A DNA stretch of 8,859 nt from Alphaproteobacteria bacterium. Lineage in GTDB: Bacteria; Pseudomonadota; Alphaproteobacteria; Rhizobiales; Xanthobacteraceae. The position numbers and the translations under genes were made by a program. Positions within the stretch are counted from its first letter, which is position 1. Each line of letters begins with the position of its first letter. The DNA lies in NCBI GenBank assembly GCA_005884855.1, contig VAZS01000262.1:1-8859 (forward strand), given 5' to 3'. Below are positions 1 through 7,028 of this stretch, one piece after another. The notes under the pieces were generated by a model that saw nothing but the letters and a program-made list of their open reading frames with translations, did not search any database and had not been told where the DNA came from.

Positions 1-675
1 GAGCGCGCGAACCTGTCCCGCGCTGATGTTGGGAGCCATCGCTGGGACCGCGTCAATCATCATCTGCACCTGCCCACCGATGACGCCGCTGCGCGCTTCT
101 CCACTGTTGCGATATGGAACGTGCACGACATCAATGCCGACCATTGTTTTGAATAGTTCGCCGGCCATGTGATACGGCGTACCCTGACCGGAGGAGGCGT
201 AATTCAATTTGCCCGGCTGCGATTTGGCTAGCGCGATGAATTCCTGCAGCGTTTTCGCAGCGACGTGCGGGTGCACCACGATGACAAGGTCCGAGTAATT
301 GACCGGCGCAATCGGCACGAGATCGCGCATCAAGTCGTATTTGCGCTGCTGCTGCGGCACCAGCGATTCGTTCGCCGTCTGGGTATTCGACATCATCAAC
401 AGCGTATAACCGTCGGGCGGGGACTTGGCGGCCTCCAGCGTGCCGATGACGCCGCCGGCGCCGGTACGGTTCTCGACCACGATCGGCTGTCCGAACTTCT
501 CTTGCAAATTGTTACCGATCAGGCGCGCTGCTACGTCGGCTGGTCCTCCGGGGCCGAATGGAACGACGATCCGGATCGGCCTCGCCGGATAATCCTGCGC
601 GAAGCACGGCGCAGCAAGATTTGGCGTCGAAAGAACAGCTGCCGCTAACGCAACCGCAAGCCTTGGAGCTGTCAT
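1..675 (-). CDS. Bug/TctC family tripartite tricarboxylate transporter substrate-binding protein (3' end beyond window)
   Basis: This is a periplasmic binding protein of the Bug (TctC) family, which captures carboxylates and similar small organics for TctAB-type secondary transporters. The frame is open from an ATG at 675 to the left edge, giving 225 residues; the family is usually about 320, so roughly 95 C-terminal residues lie outside. The first 26 residues form a Sec signal peptide with a likely cut after PCFA, followed by the family's typical mature start QDYPARPIRIVVPF. Next come the conserved FGPGGPADVAAR (residues 40-51) and ENRTGAGGVIGT (68-79) segments, PDGYTLL (87-93), and later the typical GKLNYASSGQGTPYHMAGE stretch. 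A GGGAG ribosome-binding site (682-686 on the plus strand) lies 6 nt before the start. The gene is divergent from the solute-binding protein gene at 848. No TctA or TctB membrane subunit is visible, and the ligand cannot be predicted. The family call is secure. Confidence 0.93.
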   Translation of the reverse strand, partial: MTAPRLAVALAAAVLSTPNLAAPCFAQDYPARPIRIVVPFGPGGPADVAARLIGNNLQEKFGQPIVVENRTGAGGVIGTLEAAKSPPDGYTLLMMSNTQTANESLVPQQQRKYDLMRDLVPIAPVNYSDLVIVVHPHVAAKTLQEFIALAKSQPGKLNYASSGQGTPYHMAGELFKTMVGIDVVHVPYRNSGEARSGVIGGQVQMMIDAVPAMAPNISAGQVRAL

Positions 676-847
676 TTCAATCTCCCGAATTGCTGTCTTA
701 TTCCGTAGGGGTTTGTTGGCCAAATGTGGCTCTCAATCTAGTGCGAATGGCGATAAGCTGTCGACGAAAGACTGGCTGTGCCCATTAGGAATAAAAGATA
801 ACTTCCGGTGTACCAAAGTCTCGCCCGAGCAAAGGGATTATGGGCCA
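676..847. promoter_or_regulatory. Divergent intergenic region between the two binding-protein genes
   Basis: This 172-nt stretch separates the head-to-head starts at 675 (minus) and 848 (plus), so it must carry promoters or shared control sites for both transcription units. It is more AT-rich than the surrounding genes, for example at 790-802. An 8-bp perfect palindrome, TTGGCCAA, sits at 716-723. No convincing -35/-10 pair stands out. The region is readable as coding in the frame of the downstream gene from 713, but it lacks a ribosome-binding site and would place an implausible extension in front of a Tat signal, so I read it as non-coding. The regulatory role is inferred from gene orientation. 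Confidence 0.6.
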
Positions 848-1912
848 ATGAAACATCCGAACATGTCGCGCCGGACCGTACTTAAGGGCTCAGGTGCACT
901 GCTCGCGGGCGCTGCGTTCTCGACCCGCGTCATGGCCGCCGCGCCCCCGCCCGAGCCAGTCACGCCTGCATTGGTGGAGGCGGCGAAGAAGGAAGGCCAA
1001 GTCATCTACTACACCTCCACCGATCTGCCGGTGGCTGAGAAACTAGCGAAGGCGTTCGAGGCGAAATATTCCGGGATTGCCGTGCGCGTCGAACGTACCG
1101 GCGCCGAACGGGTGTTCCAGCGTATCGGTCAGGAATATTCCAGTAAGATCCATGCGGTCGATGTGGTGAATTCATCCGATGCCGCGCATTTCATCGTCTG
1201 GAAACGCGAGGGCATTCTGGCACCCTACGTGCCGGAAGACGTCGCGAACTATCCGGCCGAGCACAAGGATGTGGACGGGCAGTTCGCCAGCTTTCGTGTA
1301 TGGCTGAGCATCATCGCCTACAACACCAATCTGGTGAAAGCGGAGGAAGCGCCGAAGAGTTTTGCCGACCTGCTCGATCCCAAATGGAAAGGCAAGATCG
1401 TCAAGGCGCATCCCGGCTATAGCGGCACCATCATGACCGCGACCTACCAGATGCAGCGCGATCTCGGATGGACCTGGTTCGAACAGCTTGCGAAACAGAA
1501 CATCATGCAGGTGCAATCCTCGGCTGACCCGCCCAAGAAGCTTGAGCTTGGTGAACGCGCCGTGATGGCCGATGGCAACGAGTACAACATTTTCCAAATC
1601 AAGGAAAAAGGAGGCCCGGTGGAGCCCGTCTATGCCGTTGAGGGCTCGCCGCTCATCATCGGCCCGAACGGGATATTCAAGTCCTCCCCAAATCCCAACG
1701 CGGCAAAACTGTTCCAGTCGTTCTGCTTCAGCCGAGAGGCACAGCAGCTCATCATCGATATCGGCGGCTTGCGCTCGGCGCATCCACAAACCCAGGAGAA
1801 GCCGGGCCGCAAGCCGTTTAGGGATATTAAGACCATGAAGGACGATGCGGCCGCCGTGGAAAAAGAGGGCGACGCGATCAAGGCGCGCTATTCCAAGCTG
1901 TTCCGCGTCTGA
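848..1912 (+). CDS. Tat-exported extracellular solute-binding protein, family 1 (FbpA/AfuA-like ABC transporter component)
   Basis: This 354-residue protein is predicted to be a periplasmic ABC-transporter binding protein of solute-binding family 1. The ATG at 848 is preferred: AAAGGGA lies at 831-837, about 10 nt upstream, and this start puts a twin-arginine signal at the N terminus. The signal reads SRRTVLKG at residues 7-14, then a hydrophobic core and cleavage near VMAAA (29-33). An ATG at 863 would also keep the Tat motif. The mature part opens with QVIYYTSTD, the usual first strand of FbpA/AfuA-like proteins, followed by the family-typical FADLLDPKWKGKI and a later PLIIGPNGIF segment. 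The paired tyrosines that bind iron in FbpA are not evident, so an organic anion is as likely a ligand as ferric iron. No permease or ATPase is in view; the next gene begins 10 nt downstream and is probably cotranscribed. Confidence 0.88.
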   Translation: MKHPNMSRRTVLKGSGALLAGAAFSTRVMAAAPPPEPVTPALVEAAKKEGQVIYYTSTDLPVAEKLAKAFEAKYSGIAVRVERTGAERVFQRIGQEYSSKIHAVDVVNSSDAAHFIVWKREGILAPYVPEDVANYPAEHKDVDGQFASFRVWLSIIAYNTNLVKAEEAPKSFADLLDPKWKGKIVKAHPGYSGTIMTATYQMQRDLGWTWFEQLAKQNIMQVQSSADPPKKLELGERAVMADGNEYNIFQIKEKGGPVEPVYAVEGSPLIIGPNGIFKSSPNPNAAKLFQSFCFSREAQQLIIDIGGLRSAHPQTQEKPGRKPFRDIKTMKDDAAAVEKEGDAIKARYSKLFRV

Positions 1913-1922
1913 TGCGGCGGCA

Positions 1923-3296
1923 ATGACATCCCAACTGCCAAAAACGTCTGTCGCCGAGCTGCTGGCCGATAAAATCGTCGCGCTGAAGCCTGGCGCGCTC
2001 CCGCCTGTGACCGCGCGCAAATGCGAAGATTTGCTGATCGATGTAGTTGGCCTGTGCGTTACCGCACGCAACCAGGATTATGTCGCCAGCGCGCTTGCGG
2101 GTTGGGACGATGAAGGCGTGTGCACGGTGATCGGCCACAAACGCACGCTCACCGCAGCGGGCGCGGCTTTCGTCAACGGCACGGCCGCGCATGGGGAAGA
2201 TTTCGACGACACGTTCGAGGGTGGGCCCGTTCATGCCGGCGCGGTGATCGTGCCGGCTGTACTGGGTGCCTGCGAGCGGCACAAGGCAGATGGGCAAATG
2301 GCCCTGATCGGCATTGCGGTCGGCACCGAGGTTCTCTGCCGTTTGAGCCTCGTCGTGCCCAAGGCCGTTCACAGGGCCGGCTTTCACCCCACTGCGATCT
2401 TCGGGACGATGGGAGCCGCGGCCGGCGTGAGCGCGGCACTCGGTCTTAATGCCAGGCAGATCGTGGATGCGCTCGGGATCGCAGGTAGCATGGCTGGGGG
2501 CATTATTGAATATTTGGCCGAGGGCGCCTGGACCAAACGGCTGCATGCGGGTTGGGCGGCGCAATCGGGTCTGCGCGCCGCGCTGCTCGCGCAGGCAGGC
2601 TTTGTCGGCCCGCGCACGGTGTTCGAGGGCGTCCACGGGCTGTTTCATGGCTTCGCGCACACCACGCGCGGCGACTACCAGGCGTTAATTGGCGATTTCG
2701 GCACGCGCTGGGTGACCGACACGCTGGCGTTCAAGCCGTACCCCTGCGGGACAATGGCGCAGCCTTACATAGATTGCGCTCGCCGACTTGCCGCGCGTGG
2801 CGTCAAGTCGGAGGACATCAGCGAAATCGTCTGTGAGGTGGCGGAGGGGACGGTGCACCGGCTATGGGAGCCGCTCGCCGACAAGCAGCGCCCGCGCAAC
2901 GGCTATTCCGCCAAGTTCGCCACGCCGTATCTGCTGGCAGCCGGCTTTGTCCATGGCGGCGTTGGGCTGGGCGCATTTACCAAAGCCGCGATCCGGAATC
3001 CAAAATTGCTCGCGCTCGCGGCCAAAGTGAAATACGTGATCGACGCCCAAAATCCATACCCGGACAGCTATACCGGCCATATCAGAGCCATCATGAAGGA
3101 CGGCAGCGTGATCGAGGAGCGCCAGCCGCATCTGCGCGGCGGCGCGCAGGAGCCGCTGACCCGGCAAGACGTTATCGACAAATTCGCGCTCAATACAGAG
3201 CACGGCGGCTGGACCAAGGCGCAAGCCGATGCAACATTGATGTTGTTGTCGCGGCTCTACAATGGGTCGATCGATCTGAGCGTGATGCGCAATTAG
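1923..3296 (+). CDS. MmgE/PrpD family protein (2-methylcitrate dehydratase-like fold)
   Basis: This 457-residue protein belongs to the MmgE/PrpD family, whose known members include 2-methylcitrate dehydratase and cis-aconitate decarboxylase; most paralogues outside prp operons have unknown substrates. Visible family blocks are NGTAAHGEDFDD (85-96) with FEGGPVHAGAVIVPAVLG just after, GFHPTAIFGTMGAA (153-166), the WTKRLHAGWAAQSG helix (203-216), FKPYPCG (270-276) and KFATPYLLAAG. The length is normal for the family. The ATG at 1923 gives a sensible N terminus (MTSQLPKTSVAELLADKI) and starts 10 nt after the previous stop, suggesting translational coupling; only a weak GGCGG precedes it. An upstream in-frame start at 1845 would lie inside the preceding gene and adds no recognisable sequence. 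There is no prpB or prpC nearby, so a methylcitrate-cycle role is not supported. A hydratase, dehydratase or decarboxylase acting on a carboxylic acid is the most that can be inferred. Confidence 0.9.
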   Translation: MTSQLPKTSVAELLADKIVALKPGALPPVTARKCEDLLIDVVGLCVTARNQDYVASALAGWDDEGVCTVIGHKRTLTAAGAAFVNGTAAHGEDFDDTFEGGPVHAGAVIVPAVLGACERHKADGQMALIGIAVGTEVLCRLSLVVPKAVHRAGFHPTAIFGTMGAAAGVSAALGLNARQIVDALGIAGSMAGGIIEYLAEGAWTKRLHAGWAAQSGLRAALLAQAGFVGPRTVFEGVHGLFHGFAHTTRGDYQALIGDFGTRWVTDTLAFKPYPCGTMAQPYIDCARRLAARGVKSEDISEIVCEVAEGTVHRLWEPLADKQRPRNGYSAKFATPYLLAAGFVHGGVGLGAFTKAAIRNPKLLALAAKVKYVIDAQNPYPDSYTGHIRAIMKDGSVIEERQPHLRGGAQEPLTRQDVIDKFALNTEHGGWTKAQADATLMLLSRLYNGSIDLSVMRN

Positions 3297-3359
3297 TTTT
3301 CGTTCGTGTAGTTATCATCGTGCCAGGGATCGTCGCGGCATGACGGCGGAGAAATGGAC

Positions 3360-4118
3360 ATGGCCGGCAACACCGAACTGAGCGGCAAGGTTGCTATCGT
3401 GACGGGCGCGGGCCGCAACATCGGTCGCGCCATCGCGCTGGCTCTGGCCGAGGGCGGTGCTTCCATTCTGGTCAATGCTCGAAGCAACCGGCCCGAGGCC
3501 GACGCAGTGGCGCGCGAGGTCGAAGCAAACGGCGGCAAGGCGCTGGTCCATATCGGTGATGTCGTCGATGGTGCCGCGGTGCAAGCTATGGCGGATGCGG
3601 TCGTGAAACGTTTCGGCCGCCTCGATATCCTCGTCAACAATGCCGCGCTGCGGCGGGAGAAGCCCTTCGCTGAGATGAACTATGCGGACTGGCGCGAAAT
3701 TCTCGACGTCACCCTGGATGGCGCGTTTCACTGCACCAAGGCCTGTCTTCCATGGTTGAAGCAAAGTGGCGCGGGAACCATCGTCAATATCGGCGGTCTA
3801 AGCGCCCATACCGGGGCCAAGGACCGGGCCCATGTGGTGACCGCAAAGGCCGGAATCATCGGCTTCACCCGCGCGCTGGCGCATGATCTGGCCGATTGCG
3901 GAATCACCGTCAATTGCGTGGTTCCCGGATTGATCGCGACGCCGCGCCCAAAGGACAAGCCGGAACCTGCGCATCACACGACCCACCAGACCATTACCGG
4001 CCAGCGTGGCAAACCGGAAGATGTCGCGGCGGCGGTGCGGTTCCTGTGCGGCCCGGGCGCGCGCTACGTCAACGGCCAGTTGATCCACGCCAATGGTGGG
4101 GCGTACCTCGGCGCATAG
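3360..4118 (+). CDS. SDR-fold (short-chain dehydrogenase/reductase) protein lacking canonical catalytic Ser and Tyr
   Basis: This 252-residue Rossmann-fold protein has the usual length and layout of a classical SDR. It has the cofactor loop TGAGRNIG (15-22), LVNNAAL (92-98), the VNCVVPGLIATP stretch after beta-6 and a C-terminal INGG-like end (HANGGAYLGA). ATG 3360 sits 8 nt after GGAG (3348-3351). ATG 3354, two codons earlier, is only 2 nt from it, so 3360 is preferred. The active-site region is unusual. Aligning the AKAG lysine (K163) to the YxxxK motif puts valine (V159) where the catalytic Tyr should be, glycine (G146, in NIGG) where Ser should be, and threonine (T118) at the tetrad Asn position. 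NAD(P) binding looks intact, so it may bind a cofactor without normal oxidoreduction, or use other residues such as H158. It lies 63 nt after the PrpD-like gene in the same operon. The fold is certain; the activity is not. Confidence 0.9.
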   Translation: MAGNTELSGKVAIVTGAGRNIGRAIALALAEGGASILVNARSNRPEADAVAREVEANGGKALVHIGDVVDGAAVQAMADAVVKRFGRLDILVNNAALRREKPFAEMNYADWREILDVTLDGAFHCTKACLPWLKQSGAGTIVNIGGLSAHTGAKDRAHVVTAKAGIIGFTRALAHDLADCGITVNCVVPGLIATPRPKDKPEPAHHTTHQTITGQRGKPEDVAAAVRFLCGPGARYVNGQLIHANGGAYLGA

Positions 4119-4174
4119 CGTATGGCCAATAAATGCGCTCGGCGGTGCCAGTTTTTGATGGTAGCAATTGGCGC

Positions 4175-6286
4175 ATGAACCAGCAGGCAAAAATCGAGAT
4201 CCGGCATTCCACGTGCCCGCACGATTGCCCGTCGGCGTGCGCGCTGGATGTCGAAGTGATCGGTGGTTCGACCATCGGACGCGTGCGGGGCTCCAAGCTG
4301 CAGAGCTATACCGCGGGCGTGGTCTGCGCGAAGGTCGCGCGCTACGCCGAACGCATTCATCACCCGGATCGCCTGATGCATCCGCTACGTCGCACCGGCG
4401 CAAAGGGCTCCGGACAATTCGCGCGGATTTCCTGGGACGAGGCGCTGGACGAAATAAGTGATCGCTTCAACGCGGCCGAATGCGAATTCGGCGCTCAATC
4501 GATCTGGCCCTATTACTATGCCGGCACGATGGGGCTCGTGATGCGCGACGGCATCAACCGCCTTGCGCATGTAAAGAAATATTCCCGCTTCTACTCCACC
4601 ATTTGCGCCAACGTCGCCCGGGTCGGGTTTGCGATCGGCACCGGCAAGATTGCCGGCGTCGATCCGCGCGAGATGGGCGTCTCCGACCTCATCGTGATCT
4701 GGGGCACCAATCCCGTGAACACGCAGGTGAACGTGATGACGCATGCGATCCGCGCCCGCAAGGAACGCGGTGCGAAGATCGCCGCGATCGACGTCTACAA
4801 TAACGACACCATGAAGCAGGCTGACATCAAGATCATCCTGCGGCCCGGCACCGATGGCGCCTTCGCCTGCGCCGTCATGCATGTGCTATTTCGCGAGGGC
4901 TACGCGGACCGGGCATATATGGATCGCTACACCGACTGCCCGGCCGAGCTTGAGGCGCATCTGGCTAGCCGCACGCCGGAGTGGGCCTCGGCGATCTCAG
5001 GCGTTCCGGTCGAGGAGATCGAGGCTTTTGCCCGTTTGGTCGGTGAGACCAGGCGCTCGTTCTTCCGGCTCGGATACGGCTTCACCCGCAGCCGCAACGG
5101 CGCGGCGCAAATGCACGCGGCGCTGTGCATTCCGGCTGTGACCGGCGCTTGGCAGTACGAGGGTGGCGGCGCATTTTTCAACAACTACTCGCTGTGGAAA
5201 TTCAACGAGTCGATCATCGAGGGCCATGACGCGATCGACCACACCACGCGCGTGCTGGATCAGTCCAAGATCGGGCGCATCCTGACCGGTGACGCCGAAG
5301 CGCTCAGCCATGGCCCGCCGGTCAAGGCCATGCTGATCCAGAACACGAACCCGATGACAGTGGCGCCGGAACAAATGCTCGTACATCGGGGATTTGCGCG
5401 CGAAGACCTGTTCATGGCGGTGCATGAGCAGTTCATGACCGAGACCGCGCAAATGGCTGACATCGTGCTGCCCGCGACGATGTTCATGGAGCATGACGAT
5501 CTCTATTACGGCGGCGGTCACCAGCATATTTCTGCCGGCGCCAAGCTGATCGATCCGCCGGGCGAGTGCCGGTCGAACCATGAGGTGCTGCAGGGTCTTG
5601 CCCGCCGCCTCAACGCCGTGCATCCCGGCTTCGAAATGTCGGCGCGCGAGCTGATCGACGCGACCCTGAAGAAGAGCGGCCATGGCGATATCGAACAGCT
5701 CGAGGCTGATCTGTGGCGTGATCTGCAGCCGGACTTCCGCACCTCGCATTATCTCGACGGTTTTGCCCATGCCGATGGCAAATTCCACTTCAAGGCCGAC
5801 TGGGCGCACCCGCCGATCGGCAACGCCGGACTGATGGGCGCGTGGCAACAGATGCCGTCGCTGCCGGATCACTGGACCATCATCGAGGAGGCCGACGAAA
5901 CCCATCCGTTCCGGCTTGCGACCAGCCCGTCGCGCAACTTCCTGAACACCACGTTCAACGAGACGCCGTCGTCGAAAGCGGGTGAGGGAGCGCCGACTGT
6001 CATGATCCATCCGGCAGATGCCGCAGCGCTCGGGATCGCCGATCGAGATCCCGTCACCTTGGGTAACACGCGAGGCGAGACCACGCTCACCGCAAGATTA
6101 TTCGATGGCTTGCGGCGCGGAGTATTGATCGCGGAATCGATTCACCCGAACAAGGCCCATATCGGTGGACGCGGCATCAATACGCTCACCGGCGCCACGG
6201 CAATTGCGCCGATCGGTGGCGCCGCATTCCACGACAACAGGGTCTGGGTGAAAAAGGCCGCGCCTTCCGCTTCGCGGAACGCCTAA
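4175..6286 (+). CDS. Molybdopterin-dependent oxidoreductase with N-terminal [4Fe-4S] site (DMSO reductase superfamily)
   Basis: This 703-residue predicted cytoplasmic enzyme carries the bis-MGD fold. An N-terminal [4Fe-4S] motif has C14, C18, C22 and C51 (CPHDCPSAC, then VCAK); K53 after the last Cys is the residue thought to relay electrons to the pterin. HHPDRLMHPL then begins the core. C144 in STICANVA (codon at 4604) is the best candidate for the Mo/W ligand, and IWGTNP at 175-180 is the usual pterin-contact strand. A second TNP segment (QNTNPM) and the MADIVLPATMFMEHDD block follow. The C-terminal dinucleotide-binding domain starts near HPFRLATSPSRNFLN and ends in RVWVKKA. There is no Tat signal and no fused flavin or extra ferredoxin domain. 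ATG 4175 gives a compact N terminus; 4133 is an in-frame alternative adding 14 residues. Neither has a strong ribosome-binding site. No electron-transfer subunit or molybdenum chaperone is adjacent. The family call is firm; the substrate is unknown, and formate, hydroxy-acid or hydratase-type chemistry is possible. Confidence 0.93.
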   Translation: MNQQAKIEIRHSTCPHDCPSACALDVEVIGGSTIGRVRGSKLQSYTAGVVCAKVARYAERIHHPDRLMHPLRRTGAKGSGQFARISWDEALDEISDRFNAAECEFGAQSIWPYYYAGTMGLVMRDGINRLAHVKKYSRFYSTICANVARVGFAIGTGKIAGVDPREMGVSDLIVIWGTNPVNTQVNVMTHAIRARKERGAKIAAIDVYNNDTMKQADIKIILRPGTDGAFACAVMHVLFREGYADRAYMDRYTDCPAELEAHLASRTPEWASAISGVPVEEIEAFARLVGETRRSFFRLGYGFTRSRNGAAQMHAALCIPAVTGAWQYEGGGAFFNNYSLWKFNESIIEGHDAIDHTTRVLDQSKIGRILTGDAEALSHGPPVKAMLIQNTNPMTVAPEQMLVHRGFAREDLFMAVHEQFMTETAQMADIVLPATMFMEHDDLYYGGGHQHISAGAKLIDPPGECRSNHEVLQGLARRLNAVHPGFEMSARELIDATLKKSGHGDIEQLEADLWRDLQPDFRTSHYLDGFAHADGKFHFKADWAHPPIGNAGLMGAWQQMPSLPDHWTIIEEADETHPFRLATSPSRNFLNTTFNETPSSKAGEGAPTVMIHPADAAALGIADRDPVTLGNTRGETTLTARLFDGLRRGVLIAESIHPNKAHIGGRGINTLTGATAIAPIGGAAFHDNRVWVKKAAPSASRNA
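6265..6279 (+). repeat. Small hairpin at the 3' end of the molybdoenzyme gene
   Basis: TTCCGC and GCGGAA form a perfect 6-bp inverted repeat with a 3-nt TTC loop, five bases before the TAA stop. With one C-C mismatch the stem gains two more G-C pairs. No run of T follows, so it is not a standard intrinsic terminator. It could slow ribosomes or protect the 3' end, or it may be chance in GC-rich DNA. Confidence 0.35.
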
Positions 6287-6321
6287 ATCGCCCTTGCGGT
6301 CTCGCCCCGTCCTGCCGTTAA

Positions 6322-6347
6322 TGTCCGCTCGACACCGGAAGCGGACA
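6322..6347 (+). promoter_or_regulatory. 8-bp perfect inverted repeat just upstream of the enoyl-CoA hydratase start
   Basis: TGTCCGCT (6322-6329) and AGCGGACA (6340-6347) are exact inverted repeats around a 10-nt spacer, ending 5 nt before the ATG at 6353. The only purine-rich ribosome-binding candidate, GGACAGGG (6343-6350), is partly inside the right arm, so an RNA hairpin would hide it. It could be a translational control hairpin, an operator for a dimeric regulator, or an inter-gene processing or attenuation structure. No T-tract follows it. The repeat is seen directly; the function is inference. Confidence 0.45.
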
Positions 6348-6352
6348 GGGCA

Positions 6353-7028
6353 ATGACCGACAACAACAGCGTAGTGCTTGAAAAGCGCGGACAGGCATTC
6401 TGGATTACCATAAATCGGCCAGACAAGCGCAACGCCCTCAACGGCGAGGTGATTGCCGGCATCGCCAAGGGCTGCGATGGATTTTTCCAAGCCGAATGTT
6501 GACTACGCCGACTTGCTGCGGCTATCGCAGAACGCCATCAAACCTTCGATCGCGCGGGTAGGGGGCGCCTGCATGGCCGGCGGCATGGGGCTGCTTTGCA
6601 TGACGGATATGGCCGTTGCCGCCGACCGCGCGATGTTTGGGTTGCCCGAAGTGAAAGTCGGCGTGTTCCCGATGCAGGTGATGAGCCTGTTGCAGGCGAT
6701 CGCGCCGCGGCGGTTGGTCAACGAGTGGGCGCTGACCGGCGAACCCTTTGACGCGCGGACGGCGCAGACCGCCGGGCTCGTCAATTATGTCGTGCCACCG
6801 GCCGAGCTCGACGCCAAAGTCGAGTGGCTGATCGGCCGCATCGTCGACAAATCGCCAACCGCAATCCGGCGCGGCAAATACGCCATGCGCGCCATCGCAT
6901 CGATGTCGTTCGATGAAAGCATAGCCTACACCGAAAGTCAGATTGCGTTGCTGGCAATGACGGAAGACGCCAGGGAGGGGCTCAAGGCGTTCGGCGAGAA
7001 GCGCAAGCCATCGTGGCCGGGGAAGTAG
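6353..7028 (+). pseudogene. Enoyl-CoA hydratase/isomerase (crotonase family), disrupted by internal deletion and frameshift
   Basis: Two pieces of one crotonase-family gene lie in different frames. From ATG 6353, the N-terminal piece reads VVLEKRGQAFWITINRPDKR then NALNGEVIAGIAKG, after which it goes off-frame and stops at TGA 6500-6502. The C-terminal piece resumes at about 6471-6477 in the next frame with MDFSKPNVDYADLLR, the second oxyanion segment GACMAGGMGLLCMTDMAVAA and the LPEVKVGVFP block with the family's catalytic Glu position, and ends at TAG 7026-7028. About 35-40 residues are missing between them, including the first oxyanion-hole segment (the AFCAGADL type) that crotonases need. 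The net change in length is 2 modulo 3. A truncated product from TTG 6453 or ATG 6477 could be made but should lack hydratase activity. It is the last gene of the plus-strand operon. A sequencing or assembly error is less likely than true decay because a whole segment is absent, not one base. Confidence 0.85.

Noticed and set aside
265..648. 127-residue plus-strand open frame near the left end
   Set aside because: Antisense to the Bug/TctC protein, whose signal peptide and family motifs are clear; the product is His/Arg-rich and unrecognisable.
713..847. Upstream extension of the solute-binding protein to an in-frame start at 713
   Set aside because: It would add 45 residues in front of a textbook Tat signal and has no ribosome-binding site; ATG 848 has AAAGGGA upstream and fits the exported protein.
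1172..2071. 299-residue open frame on the minus strand across the solute-binding and PrpD-like genes
   Set aside because: It spans the boundary of two well-supported plus-strand genes and contains no recognisable family motif, so it is a GC-driven shadow.
1878..2660. 260-residue minus-strand open frame within the PrpD-like gene
   Set aside because: Antisense to conserved PrpD motifs, with low-complexity Arg-rich composition and no family signal.
4997..6010. 337-residue open frame on the minus strand inside the molybdoenzyme gene
   Set aside because: It lies fully antisense to a gene with clear motifs, has Arg/His-rich composition typical of GC-rich shadow frames, and shows no recognisable domain.
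6265..6350. Intrinsic terminator between the molybdoenzyme and hydratase genes
   Set aside because: Both stem-loops lack a following T-tract, and the next gene starts within 66 nt in the same direction, so termination is not supported by the sequence.
6453..7028. Stand-alone 191-residue protein from TTG 6453
   Set aside because: Its first codons are the off-frame reading of the N-terminal crotonase segment. The recognisable homology starts only near 6477, so it is better explained as the downstream part of a broken gene, though a short product cannot be excluded.
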